Below, in pieces: positions 36,255 through 45,062 of a stretch of DNA of 64,000 bases. The translations under genes were made by a program, and so were the position numbers. Source of the DNA: CAVUCE01 sp963739985 (GTDB lineage Bacteria > Bacteroidota > Ignavibacteria > Ignavibacteriales > Ignavibacteriaceae); assembly GCA_963739985.1 (NCBI GenBank), contig CAVUCE010000007.1, positions 124,001 through 188,000 on the forward strand, in the 5' to 3' direction. The notes under the pieces are model-generated. The model was not told the origin of the DNA. It made no database searches and saw only the letters and a list, made by a program, of their open reading frames with translations. Positions within the stretch are counted from its first letter, which is position 1. Each line of letters begins with the position of its first letter.

Positions 36255-38723
36255 TTATTTCACAACAACGTTGTAAATCTTATTCTTCACGTAAATTTCT
36301 TTTACAATGGTTTTATCTTGAATATAATTAATGATTTTCTCTTCTTTAAAAACCGCATCTTTAACAATCGATTGTTCAGAATTTATTGGCATCTCGATTG
36401 TAGTTCTCAGTTTGCCATTTACCTGAACAGCGATGTTTACGGAATCTTCAACAAGTGCTTCTTTATCAAAATCAAACCAAACCGGTTTTTCAAAAATTGA
36501 AGTTTCATTTCCCAATAACTGCCAGCACTCTTCGCCTAAATGGGGCGCAACTGAAGATATCATTACAGCAAAACGGCTAAGTGAATAAGCCTGGATTTCT
36601 TTTGAGCATTTATCAATATTTTTTGTTAGTTCATTCAAAAGTTCCATTAAAGATGCTATAGCAGTATTGAATCTGAAATTATTTATTTCTTCATCAAATT
36701 TTTTAATTGTCTGATTTACTTTTCGGTAAACTGATTTTTCTTCATTTGAAAGAGAAGGAATATTATAAATATCTTTTGCATTGATTTCTGCACAAGTATT
36801 TTTTAATCTGCTAAACAGCTCAAAGGATCTCTGTACGAACCGATCGGTTCCGGAAATTCCTTTGTCGCTCCAATCGCCGCCCAATTCATATGGTCCCATA
36901 AACATTAAGTATAATCTAAAAACATCGGCTCCGTAAACTTTTGTAAAATCATCAGGATTAACAACATTACCTTTTGATTTAGACATTTTTGCGCCTTGAT
37001 TGGTAATCGTTCCTTGATGAATCAAATTAGAGAAAGGTTCGTCCGCTTTTGTTAATCCGATATCTCTTAAAAATTTATGAATAAATCTTGCATAAAGAAG
37101 ATGCATTGTTGCGTGCTCAGCTCCACCAACGTACATATCAACCGGCATCCAATTTTCTGCTAATTTCTCATCAAAAAGATTTTCTGAATATTTAGGATTT
37201 AAGTACCTGAAGTAATACCACGATGAATCAACGAAAGTATCCATAGTATCAGGATCGCGCTTTGCGTCTGTTCCGCATTTAGGACATTTTACATTTATGA
37301 ATTTTTCATTTGTAGCTAACGGAGATTCTCCTTTAGGATTAAACTCAACTTCATAAGGTAATTCAACAGGCAGATCTTTTTCATCAACCGGAACTTCACC
37401 ACATTTGGGACAGTGAACGATCGGTATAGGAGTTCCCCAATATCTTTGCCTAGAAATTAACCAATCTCTTAATCGATAATTTACTTTTCGTTTTCCTAAT
37501 TTATTTTCTTCTAAGAAATCGGAGATCTTATCAATACAAACATCACTTTGCAAACCATCAAATTTCCCGGAATTTATCATTTCTCCAATTCCTGTATAAG
37601 CTTCTTTTAATTGCTCTTCAGGCTTAGTCTCCGGAGCTAAAATTACTTTTCTTATATTTAAATCAAATTTAGCGGCAAACTCAAAATCTCTTTCATCGTG
37701 AGCTGGAACTGCCATTACACAGCCGGTTCCATAAGTAAGTAAAGCATAATCCGCAATCCAGATCGGTATTTTTTCTCCGTTTACCGGGTTAATTGCAAAA
37801 GCACCTGTCGGAACTCCGGTTTTTTCTTTTACCGTAGATGTTCTTTCAATTTCTGTTAAAGATTTAATTGAATCACGATAATCCGAAACTTTGCTTTTGT
37901 ATTCCTCGGTTGTAATTTTATCAACTAAGGAATGTTCCGGCGCGATTACAACATAAGTAACCCCGAATAGAGTATCAGGACGTGTTGTAAAAACAGTAAT
38001 TTGTTCGTCGTTACCATCAATCTTAAAGTTTACTTCTGTTCCAACACTTTTTCCGATCCAGTTGCGTTGCATAAGCTTAGTCTTATCAGGCCAATTAATT
38101 TGTTCAAGGCCTTCTAATAATTGGTCGGCGTACTCAGTAATTTTGAAAAACCATTGTGTTAAGTTTTTCTGAACTACAACTGTTCCGCATCTTTCGCATG
38201 TACCGTCTGATTGCACCTGTTCATTTGCTAAAACAGTTTGATCTTTAGGACACCAATTAACCGGAGCATTCTTTCTGTAAGCTAAACCTTTTTTATAAAG
38301 TTGTAAAAACAACCATTGATTCCAGCGGTAATATTCCGGAACGCACGTCATTAGTTCGGAATCCCAATCATACATACATCCTATGTTTTTTAGTTGATTG
38401 CGAATATCATCAATATTAGTCATTGTACTGTCGTAAGGATGAATACCCGTCTTTATAGCATAATTTTCAGCGGGCAAACCAAAAGCATCATAGCCCATCG
38501 GTTCAAACACATTATATCCTTTTAATCTTTTGTATCGTGCCCACGAATCAGTAGGGCCGTAATTATACCAGTGACCGCAATGCAATTTTGAACCTGAAGG
38601 ATAAATGAACATCACAAGACAATACAGCTTGTTGTCTATTTTATCAAAGTTAGTTTTGTAGGTTTTATTTTCTTCCCAGTGTTTTTGCCATTTGGCTTCT
38701 ATTTCAGAAAATGGATAACGCAT
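36255..38723 (-). CDS. leuS: Leucyl-tRNA synthetase
   Basis: Protein of 822 residues that charges tRNA-Leu and edits mischarged products. The class I HIGH motif is HCGH near residue 47 (YPSGSKLHCGHWYNYGPTD), followed by PMGYDAFGLPAEN. The editing domain includes TVFTTRPDTLFGVTYVV and GTGCVMAVPAHDERDFEF. The KMSKS motif is GAKMSKSKGN near 578. I start at ATG 38723 (MRYPFSEIEAKWQKHWEE), which aligns with the normal N-terminus; a TTG at 38783 would add 20 residues unlike the family. Zinc-type CxxC pairs (CPKCGEV, CPKCGT) are also visible. Confidence 0.97.
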   Translation of the reverse strand: MRYPFSEIEAKWQKHWEENKTYKTNFDKIDNKLYCLVMFIYPSGSKLHCGHWYNYGPTDSWARYKRLKGYNVFEPMGYDAFGLPAENYAIKTGIHPYDSTMTNIDDIRNQLKNIGCMYDWDSELMTCVPEYYRWNQWLFLQLYKKGLAYRKNAPVNWCPKDQTVLANEQVQSDGTCERCGTVVVQKNLTQWFFKITEYADQLLEGLEQINWPDKTKLMQRNWIGKSVGTEVNFKIDGNDEQITVFTTRPDTLFGVTYVVIAPEHSLVDKITTEEYKSKVSDYRDSIKSLTEIERTSTVKEKTGVPTGAFAINPVNGEKIPIWIADYALLTYGTGCVMAVPAHDERDFEFAAKFDLNIRKVILAPETKPEEQLKEAYTGIGEMINSGKFDGLQSDVCIDKISDFLEENKLGKRKVNYRLRDWLISRQRYWGTPIPIVHCPKCGEVPVDEKDLPVELPYEVEFNPKGESPLATNEKFINVKCPKCGTDAKRDPDTMDTFVDSSWYYFRYLNPKYSENLFDEKLAENWMPVDMYVGGAEHATMHLLYARFIHKFLRDIGLTKADEPFSNLIHQGTITNQGAKMSKSKGNVVNPDDFTKVYGADVFRLYLMFMGPYELGGDWSDKGISGTDRFVQRSFELFSRLKNTCAEINAKDIYNIPSLSNEEKSVYRKVNQTIKKFDEEINNFRFNTAIASLMELLNELTKNIDKCSKEIQAYSLSRFAVMISSVAPHLGEECWQLLGNETSIFEKPVWFDFDKEALVEDSVNIAVQVNGKLRTTIEMPINSEQSIVKDAVFKEEKIINYIQDKTIVKEIYVKNKIYNVVVK

Positions 38724-38866
38724 AGTTTTTCTATCAATAAGATTGTTAAAATAAAACTCAAATTTACCTAAAATGGATGGCAATTCAAATCAGATTAGAC
38801 TGTTAATAAATTTCTATCACGTCAATCCATGCGGTTATTTTGAAGTGTTGTAAGGGGAAAAGCAAA

Positions 38867-38891
38867 GGGAGCTGTTCAATTAAAAGCTCCC
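38867..38891 (-). terminator. Terminator of the leftward outer-membrane protein gene
   Basis: A 7-bp stem GGGAGCT/AGCTCCC with an 11-base loop, followed on the minus strand by TTTGCTTTT, 24 bases after the stop codon at 38915. A few adjacent bases may extend the stem. Confidence 0.7.
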
Positions 38892-38914
38892 TGTAAAATT
38901 TTAAGCTTTGTGGA

Positions 38915-39979
38915 TTAAAAAGCAAATCCGAAACCAGCACTTGCAGTATTGTATTTAGCCAAATTGTAATCCAAATTAATACTAAGTACAGTAAGTTTGA
39001 AAGAAGCTCCTATTGTGAACCTAACAGAATTTTCTCCGGTTTGGTTATATGATACATTTAATTCTTGAGGCCCTGATTGAGTATCTATACTTTGTTTGTA
39101 ATTAATATCAATGCTTGAACTTTCGAAACCGAGGCTTGTGTAAGGAGTTACGGCAAATAGCGAAGAACCGAACGTCTTACTGGCATTAATGTTAAAAAGA
39201 AAAGCGCTGCTTTTAAATATGTCTCCAACACTCATAGATTGTGTAAAAAGTCCAACCGATAAATCAAGCGGTAACTGCATATCTAACCAGGCGGCAGGAT
39301 TATGCTGTACACCAATACCAAAGAAAGAAAGTTTGCCTAAGGTTGGATCCAGTTCAATGTCCGGCAAATACCTGATTGAAAGTTGAGTTCCATAAATAGT
39401 ACCTACTGTAATTTGCGGAGCAGCTAGTGGAAGTAGCGGGAGATCATCAAGAACACCGTTTATTTCAGTTGCAATTTTTTGCGCCGGTACTGAATAACTT
39501 TGTCCGTTATAACTAAAGTTTTGTCCTTGAAATTCTACAGAAACAAAATCTGATTTTTTCCCTGTAATTGTTGGACCTGACATTCCTACATTAAAATCTG
39601 TAGCTATAATTTGATTGATGATTGCTTGCCGGGCAGAATTATTATTAATATTACTTGTTAATTGCTCAGCTTCAGAACGATTAAATCTGAACGAACCATT
39701 AGCGGAAAATGTTTTATTAGCATCCGAGAAAAAAGTCCCCATTCCTATAAACCTTAATTCAAAATCAAATCCCATTTTTTTTGCGGGAACAACACCATGT
39801 ATCCAACCTGAGTTAAGATCAGCGCCAAATGCAGAAACAACAGGAGCAAGATAAGCGGTAGATGCATCCTGTGTCATTTTGCTTAAAGTTGAGGTCAGAT
39901 CGTTACTATCATCTTGCGCAAATCCGTTCCCGATTAAGAACATGAAAAAGCAAATAGCTATTGTAAATAATTGTTTCAT
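38915..39979 (-). CDS. Probable outer-membrane protein (DUF6588-like)
   Basis: Protein of 354 residues with a clear signal peptide (LFTIAICFFMFLIGNGFAQ). The mature part shows alternating hydrophobic and polar residues, ending in the aromatic residue F (ASAGFGFAF), as in outer-membrane beta-barrels. Segments such as DFELRFIGMGTFF and VRFTIGASFKLTVLSINLDYN look like barrel strands. It resembles proteins annotated DUF6588 in Bacteroidota; that name is from memory and not checked. Function unknown. Its Shine-Dalgarno lies in the loop of a small hairpin just upstream of the start codon, and a terminator follows. Confidence 0.75.
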   Translation of the reverse strand: MKQLFTIAICFFMFLIGNGFAQDDSNDLTSTLSKMTQDASTAYLAPVVSAFGADLNSGWIHGVVPAKKMGFDFELRFIGMGTFFSDANKTFSANGSFRFNRSEAEQLTSNINNNSARQAIINQIIATDFNVGMSGPTITGKKSDFVSVEFQGQNFSYNGQSYSVPAQKIATEINGVLDDLPLLPLAAPQITVGTIYGTQLSIRYLPDIELDPTLGKLSFFGIGVQHNPAAWLDMQLPLDLSVGLFTQSMSVGDIFKSSAFLFNINASKTFGSSLFAVTPYTSLGFESSSIDINYKQSIDTQSGPQELNVSYNQTGENSVRFTIGASFKLTVLSINLDYNLAKYNTASAGFGFAF

Positions 39980-40384
39980 CGAACAACTCCCCTGTTGTTG
40001 GTTGTAATAATCAGTTTAACAATTATAATCATCCAATTTATATACCACGGATCGTTTACAGATTTACTTTAAGCAAAGTTGATTTTTTATAATGACTTAA
40101 TTGCCTATACAGAAAAATGATTTTTTATTATATCGGATATTTGCGACAGTATGCATAATTTAAGTCGCATTTAGAGACAAAAATGAAAGAAGAATAGACT
40201 CAACGCATTTAATAGCATAAAGCAAAATTTGCCTGTTGACCGTAACTCTTTGAATTGAAAAAAGTAAAAATAGATTGAATAATTAAATATTTAGTAAAAA
40301 AACACTAAAAATGTTTTAAATTACTTGACTAATTTGGTAGGACTGATTAAGTTTATACTCCTTTTTTAAGGAAGTACTGAAAAT
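39980..40384. other. Intergenic region between an outer-membrane protein gene and tRNA-Asn
   Basis: About 405 AT-rich bases with no convincing gene. It begins with the small hairpin around the Shine-Dalgarno of the leftward gene (39982-39999). A 6-bp inverted repeat TGCGAC/GTCGCA lies at 40142-40169. A TATACT at 40354-40359 could be the tRNA -10 box, but the only nearby TTGACT (40325) is 23 bases away, too far for a normal spacer. Confidence 0.4.
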
Positions 40385-40456
40385 TCCGCGATAGCTCAAT
40401 GGTGGAGCATTCGGCTGTTAACCGAAGGGTTGCAGGTTCGAGTCCTGCTCGCGGAG
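40385..40456 (+). tRNA. tRNA-Asn (anticodon GTT)
   Basis: A complete cloverleaf can be drawn by hand: acceptor stem TCCGCGA (40385-40391) pairs with TCGCGGA (40449-40455). D-arm TAGCTCAATGGTGGAGCA follows, and anticodon stem TTCGG/CCGAA encloses the loop CTGTTAA with anticodon GTT at 40417-40419. The T-arm contains GGTTCGAGTCC. The discriminator base is G, as expected for tRNA-Asn. CCA is not fully encoded (GCA follows). A strong terminator starts 2 bases after. The tRNA borders the region holding the large exported protein and the insertion. Confidence 0.96.
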
Positions 40457-40457
40457 C

Positions 40458-40487
40458 AAAAGCCCTGAAGAAATTCAGGGCTTTTTT
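40458..40487 (+). terminator. Rho-independent terminator of tRNA-Asn
   Basis: An 11-bp stem AAAGCCCTGAA/TTCAGGGCTTT with a 5-base loop runs into a T6 tract, directly after the tRNA. A classical intrinsic terminator. Confidence 0.92.
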
Positions 40488-40872
40488 CATTTTTATCTTC
40501 TACCCCAAATAGGATTCAGGACTTTCATAAGCTTACTTCCGGTAGTTTGTCAATCTAAATTTTAGATCTATACTCTTTTTACATTTACGTCGCATTTTCA
40601 AAACAATATACCTATGATATTGTATGTAAGCCGAGAAAAGAAATACAGTACTCAAGATGTGATTGAATGTCTTGGCAGCTAAGTTCCTATTGCTATATTC
40701 TATTTATTTTTTTAAGTTCTAACCACTCATTCAATCCAGCGATCATAAATGATCGATCCAACAATACTCCATTATATAAAATATTAAAAAATTGGGGAAG
40801 TCTGAATTAGCGAAATTTACAGATTTTCTGATTTATTTTAATTGCAAATAATATAAAAACAAGGGTGGTAAG
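40488..40872. other. Intergenic region upstream of the large T9SS protein gene
   Basis: About 385 bases without a convincing gene. Two palindromes stand out: ATCTAAA-T-TTTAGAT at 40553-40567 and CGATCAT-AA-ATGATCG at 40740-40755; the second, about 120 bases before the downstream ATG, is a plausible operator. No copy of the tRNA 3' end is seen here, so I find no attachment site. Confidence 0.4.
40740..40755. repeat. Perfect 16-bp palindrome, possible operator
   Basis: CGATCAT-AA-ATGATCG is a perfect inverted repeat with a 2-base centre. It lies in the leader region of the 1082-residue exported protein gene. Binding-protein identity is unknown and chance cannot be excluded in this AT-rich DNA. 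Confidence 0.35.
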
Positions 40873-43800
40873 ATGAAATCATTACTTGTACGTACTTTTT
40901 TTTGCACTCTATTTTCCTTTCTTTCGTGTACGTTTATTTTTTCGCAGCAGAATGATCCAATTCACTGGACTGCTCCTATTCATATCCAAAGTAAAAATAT
41001 TTTTATGTTGTGGAGTCAAAAAGACAATAATGGATCGGGGTTGGTGAGCAAGCAGAAGATTTACAAGTATTTTCTGAAAGATAGTGCACTAGTTCCAAAT
41101 CAGCGGCTTTCCGGGACTAAGGTTCATCAGGATTCTACGGCAGGCGTTAGCGGGAATCGGCAAATGGATGCCGCAACCGGCTATTTTACAAATAGTAGAT
41201 TCGAAGAAGTAATTACTGCCTGGGAAGGGCCAAACCAAACTATACAATTAATGATTCCGCATTTTGATACCACAGCAAATGCTTGGTCAGAGTCGAGTGA
41301 GCTAACTATTCCGGGTCCTGTAGTGCCATACGCAAATGAACAAAGAGGACGAATTTATGTGCGAACTGGAGATTTCCTGGGGATTGGGAAGGATCAGTTT
41401 GTGCTGGCATTTCAAGGAGCAGACTCTACTATACACCTTCAAGTCTACGGTGTAGACAATAATTTAGTGCCCCATTTGATAGCCTCAATAAATGACGAGA
41501 AGCTGCTGCCATTGCCAATCGATCTTGCGCGGTTTTCTATTATAACCGGCGATCTAAACGGAGATGGCAAAGACGAAATTGTGTTGGACGGAATAGAACA
41601 GAATTATCGTGGTCTCAATAAGTGGGCCCTATATACAAAAGTATATGATGTATCCGGTGCTTCCATTTATCCAAAAGCTCGCAGTATTATTTTTGAGGAA
41701 CCGACAAATTATTCAATCCAGGGTCCTAAATTCGGTATCACAGCAGGTAAATTTAAGAAAAATGGTAAAAATCAAGTTGCACTTGTTTGTGCGGCAAATG
41801 AGCAAGGAGGGAGTAACGCTTATATTTTCTTGTATGTGCTCCAAGCATCTCCGGACTTAAGCATGTTGACATACGATCCTTCAAAGCGAGATTCTACTCA
41901 GAAGGATTTGGGTGGCTCACTTAATGATTTTAGCATTGCATCTGGAGATTTGAATAATTCAGATCGTGATGAATTGCTTTATGATTTGAACGGAACAATT
42001 TATGTTTATTCGTCTGACGACTCATTGAACCTAACATTTCGCCAGACGATGGGTGGACTTTCTAACGGTATGAATGATGAACAACTGAGTTTCGACTTTC
42101 TGAAGGTTGGAGATTTGAATTACGATGGCAGCGACGATGTTGTTATTGAAAAGGATATTTATGGAAACCAGACTAATCATTGGATAGCATTGACTGCTTA
42201 TACAATATCACAGAATTTATCCTCGCATTCTGTGTTTGCTAGAATTGAGACTGATACTTCAACCTATAACAGCACAAATGACTATTACAACTATGCACTG
42301 GCACTTGGAAATTTTGACGGAACCAGATTGACAATCGGGCGGCCCAATCATACAATAGAGAACAACATAGTACAACCCCTTGTGGTATTGAATACTCCTC
42401 CTATTCACTTCGATATGCTAAATGGCACTAAGTATGACCTTAGCGATTGTTTTAGCGGAAATGCACCTAGTTTCTACTCAACTTATGAAGAACTACATTC
42501 GGGTTCTATCAACTTGAGAACCGGGACACATAATGATGTTTCAGATGCCGCAGGTGTCAATTTATCAGGGAATGTTGGAGCAACTATACAGGTGAATGCC
42601 GCTCCTCTAGGAGTCGGCGGTTCAGTATCTGGCAGCATTGCCACAAATTTCCTATTAAAAGTTGAGGAAACTTGGGGTCATTCTTATTCAAGTGATAATT
42701 CTACAACACAAAAAACATCGCTCGATATTGGAGTATCAGCTAAAGGCGACGATCAGATTTATGCAACGACATCATCATATGATATTTGGACGTATCCGGT
42801 CTATATAGGAAACGATACTACCTCAATTGTTAATTATATCAATTTTACATCACCAATTAAAACAGTAGGGGCATGGTTTCCGAGTAAAACCTATGCTAGC
42901 AATTATTACACTCCGAACCATGAAGTAGGTAACATTCTGTCCTATTTGCCTTCTGATAGTGCAATTAGTAATAATGACATCGATTCAAGTATAGTCTCAA
43001 TAGCACAGAGTCAGGGATTACCTATCTCAGGTCAAAGCGATTCTCATTGGGATTTAGACTATTCAAAGTATAACCAATCTTCTCTCGACTCGACTTGGCA
43101 CAGCGGATGGGATATAAACTTCAATTATGGTGCACCTGCATTTTCAAGTGTGGGTAACAATGCTCATTTTACAACAACTACTACAACAATAATGAATGGA
43201 TTCGATCTTCGTGCAACTTTTGGAAGTTTAGTAGATAGCCTAGGCAATGAAGCGGCCTATACGGTTTTTCCTTATGCATACCGCTCCAAGGATGGAGCAA
43301 TTGTAATCAATTATGCAGTGGATCCGGTCATAGCCTCCACTGGTCACCCTCAAAGCTGGTGGCAGCTGAAATATGGTAAGTATTCCGATCCAACTTTTAT
43401 TCTGCCATGGTTTTATGACCAGCAGAAAGGCATATCATTGACAGAATATGCCAAGCGTTACCAAACAACCGATATATTCTTCAATAATTATTCACCTCAG
43501 GCCGGGGATACTATTAAGATTACTGCTAGAGTGAGAAACTTTAGCCTGGCGTTTACCCCGACACCTGTCACAGTAAAGTTTTATGTCGGTGATCCGGATT
43601 CAGGCGGTACTATCATAACCGGTATTAACGGGGCTAATTTTACAACAACAGCATCATTGATCAAAAATCGTGGCTGGTCAGACGCAAACATGAAATGGAT
43701 TGTACCTTCAGGATTACAGCGGTATCCCAGAATTTATGCTGTATTAGACCAACAAGATTCGATTAAAGAAATTCACGAGGGAAATAATAAAGGATTTGCC

Positions 43801-44121
43801 GTTTTAGGATTAGCATCGCAAGTTACCGGACTAGCTAATACAATAAATGTTATTCCAAAGGATTATGTCCTTTATCAATCATACCCCAACCCCTTCAATC
43901 CTACAACAACTATAAAATATTCAATTCCGAATACTAATCTTGTTAATATTACAGTTTATGATATTTTGGGAAGACAAGTGGCAGAATTAATAAATGAAGT
44001 CCAGTCTCTTGGAAAACATCAGGTAGTGTTTAATGCATCGAGTCTTGCAAGTGGTATCTATTTTTACCGGATTCACGCAGGTAATTTCTTTCAAACCAGG
44101 AAGATGGTATTGTTGAAATAG
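40873..44121 (+). CDS. Large exported protein with FG-GAP/VCBS-type repeats, CARDB-like region and T9SS sorting domain
   Basis: Protein of 1082 residues. A signal peptide (TFFCTLFSFLSCTFIFSQ) is followed by repeats resembling calcium-binding beta-propeller blades: GDLNGDGKDEIVLDG, GDLNNSDRDELLYDLNG and GDLNYDGSDDVVIEKD (about residues 220-430). A middle region has no family I recognise. A CARDB-like segment (APQAGDTIKITARVRN-type, residues about 875-960) precedes the C-terminal type IX sorting domain with YPNPFNPTTTIKYSIP and GIYFYRIHAG (last 80 residues). It is probably exported to the cell surface or medium; substrate unknown. It looks more GC-rich than neighbours, and an insertion begins 2 bases after its stop. 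Confidence 0.85.
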   Translation: MKSLLVRTFFCTLFSFLSCTFIFSQQNDPIHWTAPIHIQSKNIFMLWSQKDNNGSGLVSKQKIYKYFLKDSALVPNQRLSGTKVHQDSTAGVSGNRQMDAATGYFTNSRFEEVITAWEGPNQTIQLMIPHFDTTANAWSESSELTIPGPVVPYANEQRGRIYVRTGDFLGIGKDQFVLAFQGADSTIHLQVYGVDNNLVPHLIASINDEKLLPLPIDLARFSIITGDLNGDGKDEIVLDGIEQNYRGLNKWALYTKVYDVSGASIYPKARSIIFEEPTNYSIQGPKFGITAGKFKKNGKNQVALVCAANEQGGSNAYIFLYVLQASPDLSMLTYDPSKRDSTQKDLGGSLNDFSIASGDLNNSDRDELLYDLNGTIYVYSSDDSLNLTFRQTMGGLSNGMNDEQLSFDFLKVGDLNYDGSDDVVIEKDIYGNQTNHWIALTAYTISQNLSSHSVFARIETDTSTYNSTNDYYNYALALGNFDGTRLTIGRPNHTIENNIVQPLVVLNTPPIHFDMLNGTKYDLSDCFSGNAPSFYSTYEELHSGSINLRTGTHNDVSDAAGVNLSGNVGATIQVNAAPLGVGGSVSGSIATNFLLKVEETWGHSYSSDNSTTQKTSLDIGVSAKGDDQIYATTSSYDIWTYPVYIGNDTTSIVNYINFTSPIKTVGAWFPSKTYASNYYTPNHEVGNILSYLPSDSAISNNDIDSSIVSIAQSQGLPISGQSDSHWDLDYSKYNQSSLDSTWHSGWDINFNYGAPAFSSVGNNAHFTTTTTTIMNGFDLRATFGSLVDSLGNEAAYTVFPYAYRSKDGAIVINYAVDPVIASTGHPQSWWQLKYGKYSDPTFILPWFYDQQKGISLTEYAKRYQTTDIFFNNYSPQAGDTIKITARVRNFSLAFTPTPVTVKFYVGDPDSGGTIITGINGANFTTTASLIKNRGWSDANMKWIVPSGLQRYPRIYAVLDQQDSIKEIHEGNNKGFAVLGLASQVTGLANTINVIPKDYVLYQSYPNPFNPTTTIKYSIPNTNLVNITVYDILGRQVAELINEVQSLGKHQVVFNASSLASGIYFYRIHAGNFFQTRKMVLLK

Positions 44122-44131
44122 TATCATATGA

Positions 44132-44141
44132 CCAGAGGAGA
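44132..44141 (+). repeat. Left terminal inverted repeat of the insertion element
   Basis: CCAGAGGAGA, pairing with 45933-45942 with one mismatch. Preceded by TCATATGA, which also occurs immediately outside the other end. Confidence 0.7.
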
Positions 44142-44186
44142 AGCTAAGTGATTAAGATTAAATAAATTAATTAAGAACAAATTCTA

Positions 44187-44219
44187 TTAAGAGAAACGAT
44201 TGAAAGTCGTTTCTCTTAA
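44187..44219. terminator. Perfect 13-bp hairpin inside the insertion element
   Basis: TTAAGAGAAACGA and its complement around the 7-base loop TTGAAAG, 25 bases beyond the stop of the second element gene. No clear T-tract follows on the minus strand, so it may be a terminator aided by other factors or a barrier to read-through from outside. Confidence 0.55.
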
Positions 44220-44243
44220 AATAAGAAAAAAAAGTAACGGTAA

Positions 44244-45062
44244 TTAATGATTTTCATCGTTCTTTGACAAGTTGTTTTTCAATTTAGCCGGCAAAAGATC
44301 AATATACTGCTGTACAACTCGCTTAGATAATCTGGCAAGATTAGAAATCTTTTCGAGAGCTTTAATGTCGTGCTTCCAGAGGATCTCAACTCTATGATAG
44401 TCTTTAATGTATCTGTCAACGGCTTCTTTCGAATGATTGGTTTTAAGAGCAATCTCCGGAGTAAGATAACCTTGCAGATAAAGAGTAATGATTTCTCTTT
44501 TATGTGTGATAGCGCCGGATAGATCATGAATATTGCCTCTGGTAGGTAATAAGTGTCCATCTGCTTGAATCTCCTGAACATATTGGCTAACGACAGCATC
44601 GCAGACACCAAGCAGAATAGCAAGATCAAGCTGTGTGAGCAGAGCCCCTTGATCAAAGGCCTGGTCAACCCATCGTTTAAGTCTATTCTTACGAAGTGAT
44701 TTAGAATCAAAGCCGTGAGCAATGTGCGAGATATCTTCATCGTTAATGAAAGAAAGTACGACCGGTTTAAGTCTGGTCTTGGCAATGGATTTACTTCTCT
44801 GAGGGAACTCATCAACCGGTACGGCCATCCATACAAGCTGTCCATAGTTAATATGGTGAAGATCATCATCGATAGAAGAGACAAGGAAGTAATGGTCAAT
44901 GAGTTGAAGGATGTCATTGATGATAGCCTTAGCAGTAATCTCTCCTCTGTCGTAACCGTAGTTGTTAAGGAAACGATGCAGAAGAAGCTGCTCAAGAGAT
45001 TTATCGGAAAGGCGTCTGAACTTCTTCAATTGAATTTGTTCTTTAGTTAAAGCTTTACTCAT
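44244..45062 (-). CDS. Helix-turn-helix protein B of the insertion element (DUF1670-like)
   Basis: Protein of 272 residues. I start at ATG 45062 (MSKALTKEQIQLKKF), 9 bases after a strong GAGGAGG ribosome site; the frame extends upstream to 45179 but overlaps the first gene heavily. The stop of the first gene overlaps this start, suggesting translational coupling. Its core (RLKRWVDQAFDQGALLTQLDLAILLG, TRGNIHDLSG, LKTNHSKEAVDRYIKDYH) parallels the first protein throughout, so the two are paralogues. The segment after QGALLT reads as a helix-turn-helix, and the KTNHSKEAV segment as a second one. No DDE, tyrosine or serine recombinase motif is seen. Family name DUF1670 is recalled, unverified. 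Confidence 0.8.
   Translation of the reverse strand: MSKALTKEQIQLKKFRRLSDKSLEQLLLHRFLNNYGYDRGEITAKAIINDILQLIDHYFLVSSIDDDLHHINYGQLVWMAVPVDEFPQRSKSIAKTRLKPVVLSFINDEDISHIAHGFDSKSLRKNRLKRWVDQAFDQGALLTQLDLAILLGVCDAVVSQYVQEIQADGHLLPTRGNIHDLSGAITHKREIITLYLQGYLTPEIALKTNHSKEAVDRYIKDYHRVEILWKHDIKALEKISNLARLSKRVVQQYIDLLPAKLKNNLSKNDENH

Noticed and set aside
40325..40359. Sigma-70 promoter for tRNA-Asn (TTGACT ... TATACT)
   Set aside because: The spacer is 23 bases, outside the 16-18 range, so the pair is not supported; only the TATACT box remains plausible.
44279..44995. Long open frame on the minus strand overlapping the second element gene, and a plus-strand frame at 44715-45050
   Set aside because: Both overlap the coding region of protein B, have no ribosome site and read as low-complexity, hydrophobic sequence; they are shadows of the real gene.
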